From: Dermacentor variabilis
Taxonomy: Eukaryota > Arthropoda > Arachnida > Ixodida > Ixodidae
Assembly: GCF_050947875.1 (NCBI RefSeq)
Contig: NC_134574.1
Location: 156,385,534 to 156,449,533 of the forward strand
Direction: 5' to 3'
DNA: 64,000 nt
Position numbers and translations under genes: made by a program. Positions 11,246 through 23,259 of the stretch are shown one piece after another; position 1 is the stretch's first letter, and each line of letters begins with the position of its first letter. The notes under the pieces are model-generated. The model had not been told where the DNA came from. It searched no databases and saw only the letters and a program-made list of their open reading frames with translations.

Positions 11246-11929
11246 TAGTAATTTTCGCATGAAAATTCGTTAATATACGCTACAAAAATACGCTGCCCAG
11301 CTCAAACACAACTTGCATAGGTGCGTCAGCCAACTAGCATAGCTCATTTTCCTGGGGCCAAGCGGTTTCGCTTGCTTAAAATGCCTCTTTTCTCTGTAAC
11401 GATCTTTCTTTGTGTCATTTCTGTCAGGATAAATGCTGAGCGTTTAGGGCAGATATTTGGATGCTCCTGACTTAACCAAAGGTATATATTTTAGCTTGAA
11501 ACAACAAGCGATTGCGAAGTAATTACGAAGTGATTTGCAACAAGTCTTTGCAATCAGTGGTTTCAAAGAAGTCGTTATGTAATCATGGCAAAGCGGTACT
11601 TTTCGCGTGCAGAATGCACGGAAGTTGTACAGAATGCACATGACACAGGAACATGCGTAATGTTTCAAGTGCTACCAGGTAAGAGGTCAAGGGGGAAAAA
11701 TGAGTGGTTGCAAATAATTCGCGATTGATGAAAGAAGCCGCTATAAGCACAATGGCAAGAAACAAGCAATGCCAGACGAAAGTTCGGTATTTAATTTTCA
11801 GCAACTCGGTACACATGAAACGATGCCCTTCTGAATGCAGATGTAGTTTGTGTGTAGCAAAAGAGCGCTTTGTCCAGACTGGCGAGTCTATTCGACATTA
11901 TTTTAGCCACAGAGTTTCCTACAGGAACC
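11246..11929. other. No gene recognised
   Basis: Open frames are under 80 codons with no domain. Confidence 0.5.
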
Positions 11930-12485
11930 ACTAGAGAGAACTCTGGCGCTGCGATCGTTCAGCCGCCATGGGAACCATGCCAGTACACGGATTGTGTGAT
12001 CTTCGTGCTTGCGGCGCCAGTCGATCTTGCGGCTTCGCTAATTACGCTTTATCACCCTTCATCGGCCTAAATTTGAAAGAATTGTTTTTTTTTCTCTTTC
12101 AAATGCAGAAGGCAATAAGGCTGTGCAAGCACGCATAATTACTGATAATTGCAGTGGTTCCGCTCGTCTGTGCGTCCCTGGCGTAATGGTTTCAGCATCG
12201 TCCTACTGTACTGGAGGCCCTGTGTTCGAATCGTAACGTTGAACAATTTTCATAATGTTTACGTAACTATTTGAAAGGCAGGACTTTCCTGAAAATTATC
12301 AGTCAGCAAAGTTACGAAGCCGTTTAAACATTAAAGGACGTAGTTTAGAGAAATCCACGTACTACTTTGAACTTTATTTCGCATTTTCCTTTATATAGCA
12401 AAAGAAAATGCCATCCTTCCCACGTTGAGCTGAAGCCCCCTGCTTGCAATTCCCGTAGACACTACCGCCACAGTTCCCTCTGGTA
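11930..12485. mobile_element. TIR element of about 556 bp with an internal tRNA-like module
   Basis: The left end reads 'actagagagaactctggcgc'. The right end, read on the minus strand, is 'accagagggaactgtggcgg', giving about 16 of 20 identical positions. Inside, at 12179-12232, a box-A-like 'tggcgtaatggtttcagc' is followed about 40 nt later by a B-box-like 'gtgttcgaatc'. Partial relatives flank it on both sides (11130-11245, 12862-13150). It contains no transposase frame, so it is non-autonomous. The superfamily is unknown. The tRNA-like module may be an old SINE insertion or part of the element; the degraded equivalent in the 12.86-kb copy favours the latter. Confidence 0.7.
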
Positions 12486-12861
12486 AGCGTATGAAACGTA
12501 TGAAACTCTGACTAAAGCCACTCAAGATGGACGCGGAAAACTCTCTCAAAATTCGTGGCCAAAGCTTCAGCAACAGGAGCGCTCGGGAGAAGTAAGGTAT
12601 TATTATTCCACGTAACCTCCACTCCTGGCCGATGGATTCCCGAAAGCTGCCTCCACAAAGAAATCGCCCCACGAATACGAGGAGGGAGGCTTTCGCGGCG
12701 CGAACTGGTGACACCGACACGACTGTCGCGACCCGCGGTCCGTGCGCCATCTATGAAACGAAAGGGCAACTAAAGCAACCACCGCGGGTCGCGCGGTTGC
12801 CTGTCGTCTGCCCGCGGCGATGTTCGGTTGGTTCAAACCGCAGAGTCCCCCACCAAGATTA
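12486..12861. other. No gene recognised
   Basis: Separates two copies of the same TIR family. Open frames up to 119 codons on the minus strand overlap element ends and have no domain. Confidence 0.45.
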
Positions 12862-13150
12862 CTAGAGCAAACTCTGGCGGTTGCGAATGATTCGTCTGCA
12901 CCACAAGGATGATGGTTAGTGCATGGAACTGTCAAATATTCTTGCTCGAGGCTTCAGACGTTCTTGTGGCTGTATTTATTACGCCTTGCAAACATCTCCA
13001 AAAACGATCGCTGCTTTCTAAACGTGACAAGCTAATACGTCTGTGCGTAAGTGAGTAATTATTGAGAACCGCTGCATTTGTAACGCGATACATTTTGTTG
13101 AAAATTATCAGTCTGCAAAATCGCAAATCCGTTTCTCGCGCGTGACTTCC
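12862..13150 (+). mobile_element. Partial copy (left end) of the 11.9-kb TIR element family
   Basis: Starts 'actagagcaaactctggcgg', like the left end at 11930, and later carries 'gaaaattatcagtctgcaaa', matching 'gaaaattatcagtcagcaaa' of the complete copy. The right terminus is missing or too diverged to place. Confidence 0.6.
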
Positions 13151-13875
13151 GCTACTTCACTACAAGCGGGCTTCCAGCGCGTAACTCAAGGCAAAACTGA
13201 CACGTGCTGAAAATGGCAAGGAAGGCTACGTTACTATCCCAAGACAGCGTTAAAGAACCAAAGGCACACCCTGCCCCCCCCCCCCTCCCGTCCATCCGTC
13301 CGTCCGCCTTCCCCGAGGTATAAAGGAAAGTGCATTGGAGAGCAAACATGTCACACGTACTACGAACACACACATAAACACACACACGCACACGCACACA
13401 CGGAGAGAGAGATTCTAATATTACGCGAAAACTGAAAGCGAAAAAAACAGAGAAATAGAGCTAAGGAGCATCCCGCTCGCACACGTGCAAGGTACAATGA
13501 TTTCAAGACAACGCGAACTAGAAACGCACCGAACTTGTAAGTTAGATTTAAGGCAAGCCTTGAAGATTACCTTTTCGCAATTGTTATAAGCACCATTCTG
13601 CCCATTGCGCGGCGCACTTTAGGAAGGGAGGAAGGGGGGGATAAATAAAGGCATGCTATGGAATCTAAATGCGCTCTAGTGTTGCGTTTTCAGTCCCACG
13701 TTAATACATAACTTTCACGTATTAGGCGATGAGATCCCGGGATACTAGGGCATCCATGGGCTGGCTATCCGAATCATGATATAGTAAACGGCAGCAACTG
13801 AGAGCTGTCAAGAAAAAGAAAAGAAAATGGCACGAAGAAAAAAAATAATCGGGGCAATAAGACTTCACGCAGAAA

Positions 13876-13906
<31 letters not shown>

Positions 13907-14223
13907 GCACTAGAGACGGTTGACCTCGCGTTGACACGACAAGCTTGAAAGTTGACAGCGATTCCTCGCCGATTATGGCGACATGCGAAGCGAGAACACC
14001 GTTAAAGCTCGCTCCTATTTCCGGAGCGCGCGACCTATCTCGCGTTTCCTCGACCTTTGCTGGAAAGAGGATACGTCAAGCGGAGCCTTGTTGCACGCCC
14101 GTTCAGGATTCTTCTGACCGCCGGCGGCTTCGGAGAAAGTCAACTTTCTCGCGCTCTGGGTAGAACAAAGCTTCCACCAAAAATCGAGGACTTCGACCAG
14201 CTAGTTTCCTGATCGGCACAGAT
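13151..14223. other. No gene recognised; CA-rich and AAAG tracts
   Basis: Includes C runs near 13275, a short CA/CGCA tract near 13366-13400 and an (AAAG)7 tract at about 13877-13906. Short open frames show no domain. Confidence 0.5.
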
Positions 14224-14224
14224 G

Positions 14225-14226
14225 AT

Positions 14227-14265
<39 letters not shown>

Positions 14266-14267
14266 TT
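14225..14267 (+). repeat. (ATTT)n microsatellite
   Basis: About ten perfect ATTT units. Confidence 0.96.
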
Positions 14268-14750
14268 GGTCTTTCGATCAGATCATTTGGTTTCTTCTTA
14301 TCGCCCGTGCTTTTGTATGTTGTGTGCATGTTTAGTATGTATGAATGTGTCGTTTCACATGTCGCCCTTGTCACTTGGAGTGCTAGGGTATGACCAGGCA
14401 AACAAATCGAGCATCCATCGACGAGTGTTACTCTCTTTCTGTTCCTCTCTTTAGAAGCCTGTAAATGTGCTTCATGTTTTAACGTTAAGTTAGCGAGTGA
14501 TTGCACGACGAAGCAACAACTTTCAGTCAATACGCTGCAAGTTGTGAAAATGTGCAGCTATATAATAGTAACATGCATCGCAAATGCACGACACAACAAT
14601 GAAAAAATATACACAACACAATTTTATCGCTAACCGGATCTGCTCCTTACCTTAAAGGGCCAGCAAAGGAAAATATCTAGCCGAGGTATAGTGATAAAGT
14701 ATTCGCCTAAGTGTCTATTGTCGTTCTCTGTGTGTCAATATAGGACGTTT
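14268..14750. other. No gene recognised
   Basis: At 14652 'ttaaagggccagcaaagg' resembles the outer end of TTAA-flanked MITEs such as the one at 24.9 kb, but I found no matching right end. Otherwise featureless. Confidence 0.45.
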
Positions 14751-15110
14751 TTTTACAGCGAAGCTGTATATGGCTAGGGTTCCGTGCATTTTTGTTCTCC
14801 GTGAACAAAAACTATCATCATCAGTGGCTCATACCCCCGGCAAGCATTCATGATACTGTAGCTGCAAAAAAATAAAACGGATCATAGTCCCGTAAGGCAG
14901 AGGCTACAAGCACTCAGCAAAGATAAGCGGACAGTGCTTAAATTCTTTCTGATCACGCATGCAGCATACAGAATAGCATGTTGAAAACTGTCATCACCAA
15001 TGGCACATACCCCCGTGGGTAATAGCTCATACCCCCGTGGGTAATAGCTCATACCCCCGCAAGCAAGCCAAAAATTCAAAGATTCATAGTCCCGTAAGGT
15101 TCATGGCTAA
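14751..15110 (+). repeat. Minisatellite-like block with 'tcatacccccgtgggtaata' units
   Basis: Begins with 'tttacagcgaagctgtatat', whose core ACAGC-gaa-GCTGT is itself a hairpin. Two related half-copies follow (about 14811-14905 and 14990-15100), each holding 'ctcataccccc' and 'tcatagtcccgtaagg' words. In the second half a 23-bp unit is repeated about three times (15004-15060). The block directly precedes the endonuclease relic and may be the non-coding part of the same element. Confidence 0.7.
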
Positions 15111-15133
15111 CTCACTTTGCGTGAATTAGCTGC

Positions 15134-15358
15134 GATGACACTTCCCCTGTTGTCGTTGTCGGCGATTTCAATGTGGATGTGTCGGTACTGAAAAGGGAGC
15201 GGTTTACACGCTTCGTGTTGCAGACATATCCCTTGCGATGCCACACCGATCCGGCCCAACCGACCACCTAGCGGCATACGTGCATCGATTTGACATTACC
15301 AAATAATGTGATCGCAGTTGCGAGCGAAATAATGACCACCGATCAAGACAATAAATGA
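15134..15358 (+). pseudogene. Endonuclease/exonuclease/phosphatase (EEP) domain relic
   Basis: The frame reads DDTSPVVVVGDFNVDV and later CIDLTLPNNV. GDFN is the metal-binding/catalytic signature of EEP nucleases, and the later T-CIDL segment fits the C-terminal part of this fold in transposon-borne copies. An in-frame stop at 15269-15271 sits where a Gly is usually found (PTT*RHTCIDL), and the frame ends at 15356-15358. Only about 75 codons of a domain of roughly 220 remain, with no RT or helicase next to it. It could derive from a LINE endonuclease or from an endonuclease-carrying rolling-circle element. The arrangement with the preceding minisatellite makes me lean to the second, weakly. 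Confidence 0.75.
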
Positions 15359-16531
15359 GTGTGCGTACTTTTCGTCACGATGACCTCCCATAAACACAAT
15401 AAATGAGTTCGTACCTTTGCTCAAAAATATGTGTCACCTTCGTGTCACGTGATAAACAGCTTCGCTGGTCAACCACCTTCACAGAGTGGAATGGCTCATG
15501 TCTTCTAAATTTTTTTTTCGCGTAGGAAATCGCCACTGAAGGTCCCGTTCCGCTGCTTCTCCCCAGTTTAAATCGTCCGGGCCAAAACGAACGAGATAAC
15601 GGGATCCTCACGTGACCTCCCTTCTCGCCACTGTTTGTGAAACTGCCAGTGCTGATTTCACAGGAGAATTACCATTATCTCCAAAAATATAGGCGGCGCC
15701 ACTCCAACCTCCCATTCTCGTAATTTCTCGCTTACAAAAGATCGCTTCTCGCTACGAGCGACGAAGTCATAATTACAGAAGCCTCACCATTCAGTCAAGC
15801 TCAACTTGTCATTTTCCTTTAGCGCCTCGATAATTAATGATACCAAGCCGAGCGGGCTTGGGCGTTTCGGTCTGATTACGTTACGTCCTGAATGTATATA
15901 GATATCAAAATTTATAGCGACAGCGCGAAGCTAAGCGAAAGCGAGAAATGTCACGTTGTATGTGCTGTAAGACGAGACCCGACGCCGCGGTTACATATTG
16001 TTGGCCAGATATAATGTCCACTTTCGGCGTGGCCAAAAATACCCCCTCGGAACGTCCAGGCTCGGGCGAATATCACGTTTACATAAGAATAAAAGCAGCG
16101 GTATATCGTTCAAAAGTGCACATGTGCGCTTTCATATATTTTGCTTCGTACTACCCACACGCGAAGGCGCGCATTGTGAGAGCCGCAGAGCTGCAGCAAA
16201 TTTAACGTCAGAGCTGCCCGGTTTCAGGTCGTGTGCCGTTCGTGCAGTTATGTTCAGGCGGAAATGTCAAGCAATCAACTTCAACGCGCGATGTAGCGAA
16301 AAAAATAAAATAAATATAAATGTAATATTTCAAAATAAATGTCTTCTCGAATCTTTCCTACGAACCCTTTATTCTCAATTCTAGCTCTTACGAAAGGAGA
16401 ATCCCGAAGAAAGCGTTTTTTTTTTTCTAGCATGAAAATCAAATGAAGAATTCATGCTAATATTACGGAAGCCAAAGAAGCTTCTTTACCGCTTCCCATC
16501 CTTCCACGGATGGAAAGTGGCAAAGAAGCGA
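15359..16531. other. No gene recognised; possible tail of the endonuclease element
   Basis: At 15451-15464 'gataaacagcttcgctgg' carries the same AGC-GAA-GCT core as 14.75 kb, in inverse orientation, and might mark the other end of that element. From 15480 on the sequence is AT-rich with no recognised domain. Confidence 0.4.
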
Positions 16532-16619
<88 letters not shown>

Positions 16620-16760
16620 GTACGTGTGTATGTATGTATGTATGTATGTATGTATGTATGTATGTATGTATGTATGTATGTATGTATGTATGTATGTATG
16701 TATGTATGTATGTATGTATGTATGTATGTATGTATGTATGTATGTCCGTCCGTCCGTCCG
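16532..16760 (+). repeat. Compound tetranucleotide array (CTAT)n-(GTAT)n-(GTCC)n
   Basis: About 22 CTAT units, a short junction 'gtacgtgtgt', about 29 GTAT units, then about five GTCC units. The three blocks differ by single substitutions, consistent with successive variants expanding at one locus. Open frames of up to 149 codons here are IYLS/VCMY repeats and not genes. Confidence 0.97.
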
Positions 16761-16763
16761 CCC

Positions 16764-19700
16764 GTCTGCCTTTCTGTATGTCTGTCTTCGGAAGTCAGAG
16801 ATATTTGCAGCATACCGGCAACATTTCTCGATTCTACATTCTATACGAACTAAGAGCCGATTGCGTGCGATGACGACAAGGCAAAAAAATCGATTTCCTC
16901 ACTCGGAGTTCACCGAGCAACAGAAGCATCTTCGTAGAGCATGCGCGCAGTCTGAATGATCAAGTTACGAAGTTTTGTGCCTTATTCGGCGTTCACGTCA
17001 GGCGCGCACGCGGTACCAGCCGCGGCTTGAACTCCGCAGAGACGTTTCACGTGCACACTTTGCGGAGTTCGTTTTCTTACACGTCTATCCTTTATTTCTT
17101 TTTGTTCCTTCGCTAACCCTAATAATCTTTGCCCGGCAACCTTGTAACTTCGTAGCTTAGCTACCCAAGAAGTACGCGGGCGTTATTCCTTATAAACCGG
17201 CGCGGGAAATGCCCGCTGTAACAAGCGCATGCATAATGCGCTATTTCATTTTTATTTCCCCCTGCTTCACTCTCGACTCTTACGGCTACGCCGCTACAGC
17301 AGCGCAGGCCTAATTAGGTCCCAAGAAGGCAGCTAGGGACTCGGTGCGGCGGACCAGGATGTGAGGCTAGACGCTCTTCGCACAAATTTTGACAAATTGC
17401 CGGTCGCCCGCTTCCCAAACTGCACGAGGTGGCTCCTTTGTTTGTTTGACTGGTTGGTCGGCTTTCCCCCGCCGAACTACTTTGATTTCATTTTTGGCGA
17501 AGCCTGCGTCTACAGTCGACAGTCGTGGGTTTGGCGGCGGTAATTCTGCCTTCTGGAACGCGTGTACTCGTCGTCTGTTTCTGCCGCTGCTGTCGTAATT
17601 GTTGCTGTTTTCGCCTGACAGGAATAAAAAGAAAGCGTAAAAAAGCGTGTAAAACGCGTAGGCAACGTCTGCTCCGTGCGATGAGCTTTGCCTGCTCGCT
17701 CCTGAGCGTAGCGCAGAGCATCCCGAAACAACAACGGCGTAGGTGGTGGTGGAGGCTTACGGCGCAAAGGAGAATCCAAGTTGCCAGAGTAAAAAGAAAA
17801 CGCTGCTGCTAACAGCGATGTGGTGCGTAGGTCTCTCGGGAGTGGCTGGAGTAAGCAAAAAGAGCTCTAGAGAGAAGGAGTTTGACAGGCAGAAAAGTCA
17901 CCAGCTGTCTCGACGGGCGGACAAACAAGGCCGAGATTTTGCGAGAATCACCTAGAGAGAACAAGAGGTCTCGTTACAGAAAACAACAATAATAGAAAGG
18001 GCGGCAGTCACAAGAACGAAGAAGCCGCTGATTAGTAAGACCCACAGTCGAGGAAAAAGCTCAAGTGCTCCTCCGCACGCCTTAGAGTTAGCGCTTAAGT
18101 CGTTGGTAGCCAATCACGAACGAGTCGACGCGATGACGTCATGAAAGAATAGGCATCCTCCTCCTCTTAGTAGCAATGCCTCCCGCGAAGAGAGCCTTGG
18201 AGCAGTTTCGCTCTGTAAAGGCAGTTGATTGGTTCCGCCGAGGCCCAGGGCCGATTGGGAATAAACAGAGGCGCTCGCTGGGCCATTAGGGAACACGAGA
18301 AGGCATGTAACGACAAAAATGGCGAACAAACTTGAAGCACGGCATTGAGACAATGAGCAAAGAATACACTATTGCTCGCAAACGAAGGCAGAATTACCAC
18401 TCGTGCGCGGGTGGCCTGAAGGGGGGGGGGGATGCTGCTGTTTGATCTGTCGGAGTGCAAAAACACTTTAGGCCTAGCACATTTCGTTCGTACAGGATTT
18501 AGTTCAATTAGCACTCGCGAGAGGCGTAGGCGGGCTGGCTAGCTAGCTCCCCCAGGGCACAAAAGGCGACGGTGCGGGGAGCAGACGACGACGAAACAAA
18601 TAATAAAAATGCCAACGCAGCGCGGTACGCACTGCAGTCTGCAATGACTACGCAATTTTCGACTGTTCCCTCAAGTGGTACAAGGCGCCAAAAACTTGGG
18701 GAGCATGTGCTACTACTGGCTTGTTTCGACTACTTTCGACGTCTCTGCGACTTCCAGTATATGCGGGATTTGTTCCCTCATTCGATTGCCAGGAAAGGCT
18801 GCCTATATACGGGCTTGGCTTCTTCGCCTTGTTAACCCCTTTCTTCTCCAATTCTTTCGTTAAGCGAAGGGGTCCAGACGAATAGCTGAAAACAAGAAAA
18901 AGAACAAGCACGGCTTTTTTTTTTTATTTCTCTCCAAACCGAACCAGGGAGAAGCAGTGATTCTTTGCTTTTGGTACTCTGTTTGTTTGCGAAACTCATT
19001 CCTCGTTGCTTCAAGATGGCTGGCTTCGACAGTAACTCGCAGACTTGCTCTTTGCTCTCGCGCGAACGACTCTCTCTTTGTTTCTTTAACAGACTTTGCC
19101 TTCTGATACAGGAGCGAGCACCAAGTTCGCAACAAACGGTGACACTCCTGTTCATGTTGATGTTGTTGTCTCCAGACGAGCAGGGTTAACTCGCTTTTAC
19201 ACAAGGGAGCACAACGTTGCTTACTGGGAAGTGAAAAAACAAAACAAAACAAAGAACAAACGCACGATGCGGAGAAATCTGCGTTGAACGCCTTATGTGA
19301 GGTGGGATGGGGGTTCCGTCTGCTATGCTGCGAGCAGACGAGCAGCGCAACGTGGAGTTTCGAACGGAGTGCAAAGCAGACGACGCGAAAAGCAAACAAA
19401 GTGCATGCACCAGATAGAGGCCTCGAAGAGGAAGCGATTTTTCTGCCTATCCGGGGCCAGAAGCGTTTAATTGAATTAAGGGCCCGACCGTTAGTTGCCT
19501 TTTCCCTAATTGAGAGACGCACACCGCTCCGTTCTCACTGCATCAAGCCTGTATCGCTCTTGCTGCTTGTTTTTTTGTTTTTTTTTTTCACCAAGCGTAT
19601 GTAGTTTCACCTGAATCGGAAGGTTTGCCGACTTCTGTTCCCCGAGGAAGGCGTTTCTTCTGGGCTCAGTAAAAGTCGACGGAAGACAAAGCATGTCGGA

Positions 19701-20137
19701 AGCAAAGCAGCACTCTCGGGTGAAGCTTGGCACCGATAACAGGCTCACAATTTTGGAAAGTTTCCAACTCCAGCCGGCGTATTTCTTTTTTTTTTTCTTC
19801 TGTTTTCTGGAACACCCCAGAGCTCGCGTCTTTCTAAGCCGTGTAGACAGAGAGACCAGCTTCACTTTGTTGATGCTCCGTTTCCCTTCACACGCGTTCG
19901 CGCTCTCATTGGTCTGAACCTCGCGTGACGTCACAATCCGTTAATGGCAACGAATGCCAGGAGAGGCGTATCCCACATGATCACGTGGTACCTTAAGCTA
20001 CCTGCGCGACCTAGTATATACAACGAAAATGTCCTTTTGCAGAGGAGCTCGCGTCCTATTACGGATTATTTCTTTTCCGTAAAATTTTTCTTTAAAGCTT
20101 TGCCACGTGAACGGACATACATGACATGACGTTATTC
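16764..20137. other. 3.4 kb with no recognised gene or element
   Basis: Frames reach 220 codons on the minus strand (18860-19522) but the translations are Ser/Arg/Lys-rich without domains. A G12 run lies at 18421-18432 and long T or A tracts near 18917, 19580 and 19789. No SINE or LINE words were found. This may be unique intergenic or intronic DNA. Confidence 0.45.
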
Positions 20138-20307
20138 CATTCCTCGAGGCGAGACTCTCCGAACTGGACCTGGGAAGCCAACTGGCGACCCTCGACCAGG
20201 CCCGGCGAGCCGCGATCGCCAGTGGAGCCCTGTCAGAGGGAACCACCCAGGAATAAACCGCGCAACGGTTTCTGAAATAATAAAGTTTCTCCTCCTCCTC
20301 CTCCTTC
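20138..20307 (+). mobile_element. Probable retroelement 3' end: ORF terminus, AATAAA, (CTC)n tail
   Basis: A frame beginning near 20146 reads EARLSELDLGSQLATLDQ and ends ALSEGTTQE-stop. It is followed within about 30 nt by AATAAAG and then a (CTC/TCC)n tract. A coiled-coil-like ORF end, polyadenylation-type signal and short simple tail is the layout of a 3'-terminal retrotransposon fragment. I recall similar peptide endings in tick repeat ORFs, but this is unverified. Only about 35 codons remain. Confidence 0.5.
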
Positions 20308-21248
20308 GAATTCGAGGTGATGTCATTGTCCCTAGTAGACTATGTGGGAGTCTTTCTTGTGTGTCTGTTAACAAAATCATTTCAAAACCGCGTATGGCAG
20401 GTAGGACAATTCTAATCTTTTATCTCGAGTGCTCGAAGAGGCGATCATTACTTGTACAAGAAATAGAAATTCATGATTGACCAATTATAGAAAGTGTACT
20501 GTTTAACGTTCAACTAATTACAATTTAGGCTACATATTGCAATTTACGAATTGCAGCTCGCGCATTCCCAAGTCATATCTACTCGAAACAAATTCTGATG
20601 ATGACATTAAACGTTGGAGATACGCGCATCCAAATTATGCCGACGGAGTTAATCAATTTCCCAGTAAATTTGTGCAGCACTACATAATAACGCGTTTTTG
20701 TTAAAAAAAGAAAGGAAGTGTAAGTAGTCCAACAGTAAATTTTGCCGCAAGTTTCACGGCGCTAGCCTCAAAACTGGTGCTATTTTCGAAATTTATTAAA
20801 ACTCGATATGAACGGCAAGCTCCCTTGCCTCAATTCGTAAATTACCGTATGTGCCCCAAAGTAATTTGTTAAAGTGTTAACTAGTGAAAATTTGCAATTT
20901 ATTTTATAATGTATTTTGATTTCTTGTGCATATATTGCCCGCCTTCCCTCTTCGAGCGATCTAGCCTGTACGATTAAAATCCTGCTATGCGCCACAGTCG
21001 ATTTTCGAAAATGTTGTTACCTATCAAATAAAATACCCTTTATTGATTTAATCACGTTGCACGGCCAAACTGGGCTACAAGTCAACGCCCGTTCTGCGAA
21101 GTTGTCCTAGCCACGTTCAGCGACAAGTATGTTGTATGTCGAAATCACACGAATGAACTATGGCCACCTGAGACCCTAAGATACTTCAGACACAAATCGC
21201 TTTTCAAGTCGGCTCTCATTACCGACTGGTATGATACAAACTAATAAA
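20308..21248. other. No gene recognised; AT-rich
   Basis: AT-rich sequence with short open frames and no transposon words. Confidence 0.5.
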
Positions 21249-21373
21249 GGGTATGCGAATAGTAGTTTTTGAGACCAAATCGAATACCAAACGAGCAGTA
21301 CCAGAAGCCGATCGAATCGACGCGAATGTCGAATATATTCCGAATGACTCGCGAATAATCTACAGCTTTCTTA

Positions 21374-21474
<101 letters not shown>

Positions 21475-21598
21475 TCACGTGCTGATGTTCATAACATTAA
21501 ATAGCTTCTATCATAACACTGTGCATTATAAAACATGCTTTTTAAAACACAACAGGAACATTAGGAACAACTAAACAGTTTGGTCGCAGTCTCAGCGA

Positions 21599-21662
<64 letters not shown>
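21599..21662 (+). repeat. (ATT)n microsatellite
   Basis: About 21 ATT units inside the hAT-like element. Confidence 0.97.
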
Positions 21663-21664
<2 letters not shown>

Positions 21665-22257
21665 TGTAAGGTTCAGAAAGGAAAGCGGGCTAGCAATTGT
21701 GTCCTAGAAAAGGCACAAGGCCTACAAGCTCGGAGCATACGCTGTCATGCATTATCAAATAAAGTTTACAAAGTCACCTTGTACGTCCATTAACATTTAC
21801 TCATACCCTAGTGACCAAATTAGAAATGCGTCCCGCCTGCGGTGATCGATGCGCGAAAAAGGCATAACAATTCTTTTCTAGGTCGAACGGTCGCAGCAGC
21901 TGGTGCCAATATTGTATAACGTACGATGCAGTGTAACGTATTCACATTTAACACGGCGAGAGGAAGTATAGATAAACTGTTTGTTCCAAACGATGCCTAG
22001 TTTCAAAATTCGTATGTCCAAATAAAGTTTTATTGCGCTCCAAGCGACGCAGCGTCTCCTGTATATTGCGATATGTCCACTGTGGATGGGATGAAAGTTA
22101 TCAAATTTTCGTTCCAATTTCGTGTCTTAATTATCGCGCGCCGTCGACGACACTAAGTATTCGAAAAGCTATTGATACGTGACAATTCGATCCGCGCAAC
22201 GAATCGAATATGATCATATTTGATATGTTATTTAAATGTTTCGACTATTCGCACCCA

Positions 22258-23259
22258 TACCAGAAAATTAAAAAAAAAAGAATTGTTTAAATTTGTTTTG
22301 TTTTGTTTTGCTTAAGCATGCCGGTCAGGACAGGACAGGGCAACCGACACCTTATGTTTTTTTTCGTGAAAATCATCCTTCCTTTTTTTTCCTTCTTGGC
22401 CTTGACAAAGAGATAAATGTGTAACATGGCGTGCTGTGTTGGCATGTTACTGATGCATTAAAGATATTCATGTGAGCTCGCGGAGGTTGGAAATGCGCTT
22501 CGTGGGAGCTTAAATTATCGTCGTTTGTGACGATACAAAGGCGTGAATCAAATTACCGTCATTGCTCACGAAAGTTGACGGCGAGAATGTCTTTAAACTA
22601 CCACCATATAGTTCCGCGTGCGTCAGAATTCATTTCCTGCATCAATGTTTCGCCCCAAACGCTTCCGAGTTCACTATGAAAAGGAGTGAAACCAACGCGC
22701 ATTATGACGTACGAGGGGTCTCACGACGATATTATCACGACGTATTTACGATGAAGAAGCACATGACCATACTGGTCAAGTCCGTACGCGCTATTTATAT
22801 AAGCGTCACCAGTGGTAGCACTTTGACAAATAGCGACGATACAAGTATCACAGCGAACGCTCGCAAACATTCCAGAAAGTCTGATAATATTTTCGCGTCG
22901 TGTGACATTCAAGAAACATCCGATACGGTAAGCGTGTCTTGCGCCGAACCAATAACATGACAATAGTGGTAATCCAACGAAAAAAGAAATACTACACGAA
23001 TTCTGAGAATTGTCTACGAATGCGTAAGCATTCTTTGGTTCAGCTGCTACTTCGCTTTTGCCTACTTACTTAGATAGTTTATGCATGTCTACCCATTGCT
23101 TCCAAACATCTACTGTTATACTATTGCAATGCTACATGTGTTAACTTGACCAATGACGCATTCATTTCGTAGATTGTTACGGTTCACTTTGTGCGGCAAT
23201 TAATGGAACAGGTGCCAAACGCCTGGGACACGGTGCGTCTAATCGTCACGCTCGTCAAC
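22258..23259. other. No gene recognised; 132-codon open frame
   Basis: A plus-strand frame at 22562-22960 encodes 132 residues with ordinary composition (MLTKVDGENVFKLPPYSSAC at the start). It is one of the few frames here not made of repeats or GC bias. I recognise no domain, signal peptide or transmembrane segment, and there is no promoter or polyadenylation context. Chance is the default reading. Confidence 0.35.

Noticed and set aside
12179..12232. tRNA gene
   Set aside because: A and B boxes are present but no anticodon stem or acceptor stem pairs; it lies inside a repeated TIR element.
14751..15470. Terminal inverted repeats 'agcgaagctgt' as proof of a DNA transposon
   Set aside because: The core ACAGC-gaa-GCTGT is itself a palindrome, so finding it in both orientations is not evidence of paired TIRs.
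18860..19522. 220-codon minus-strand open frame
   Set aside because: No recognisable domain, signal peptide or conserved motif; composition looks random and the flanks show no gene context.
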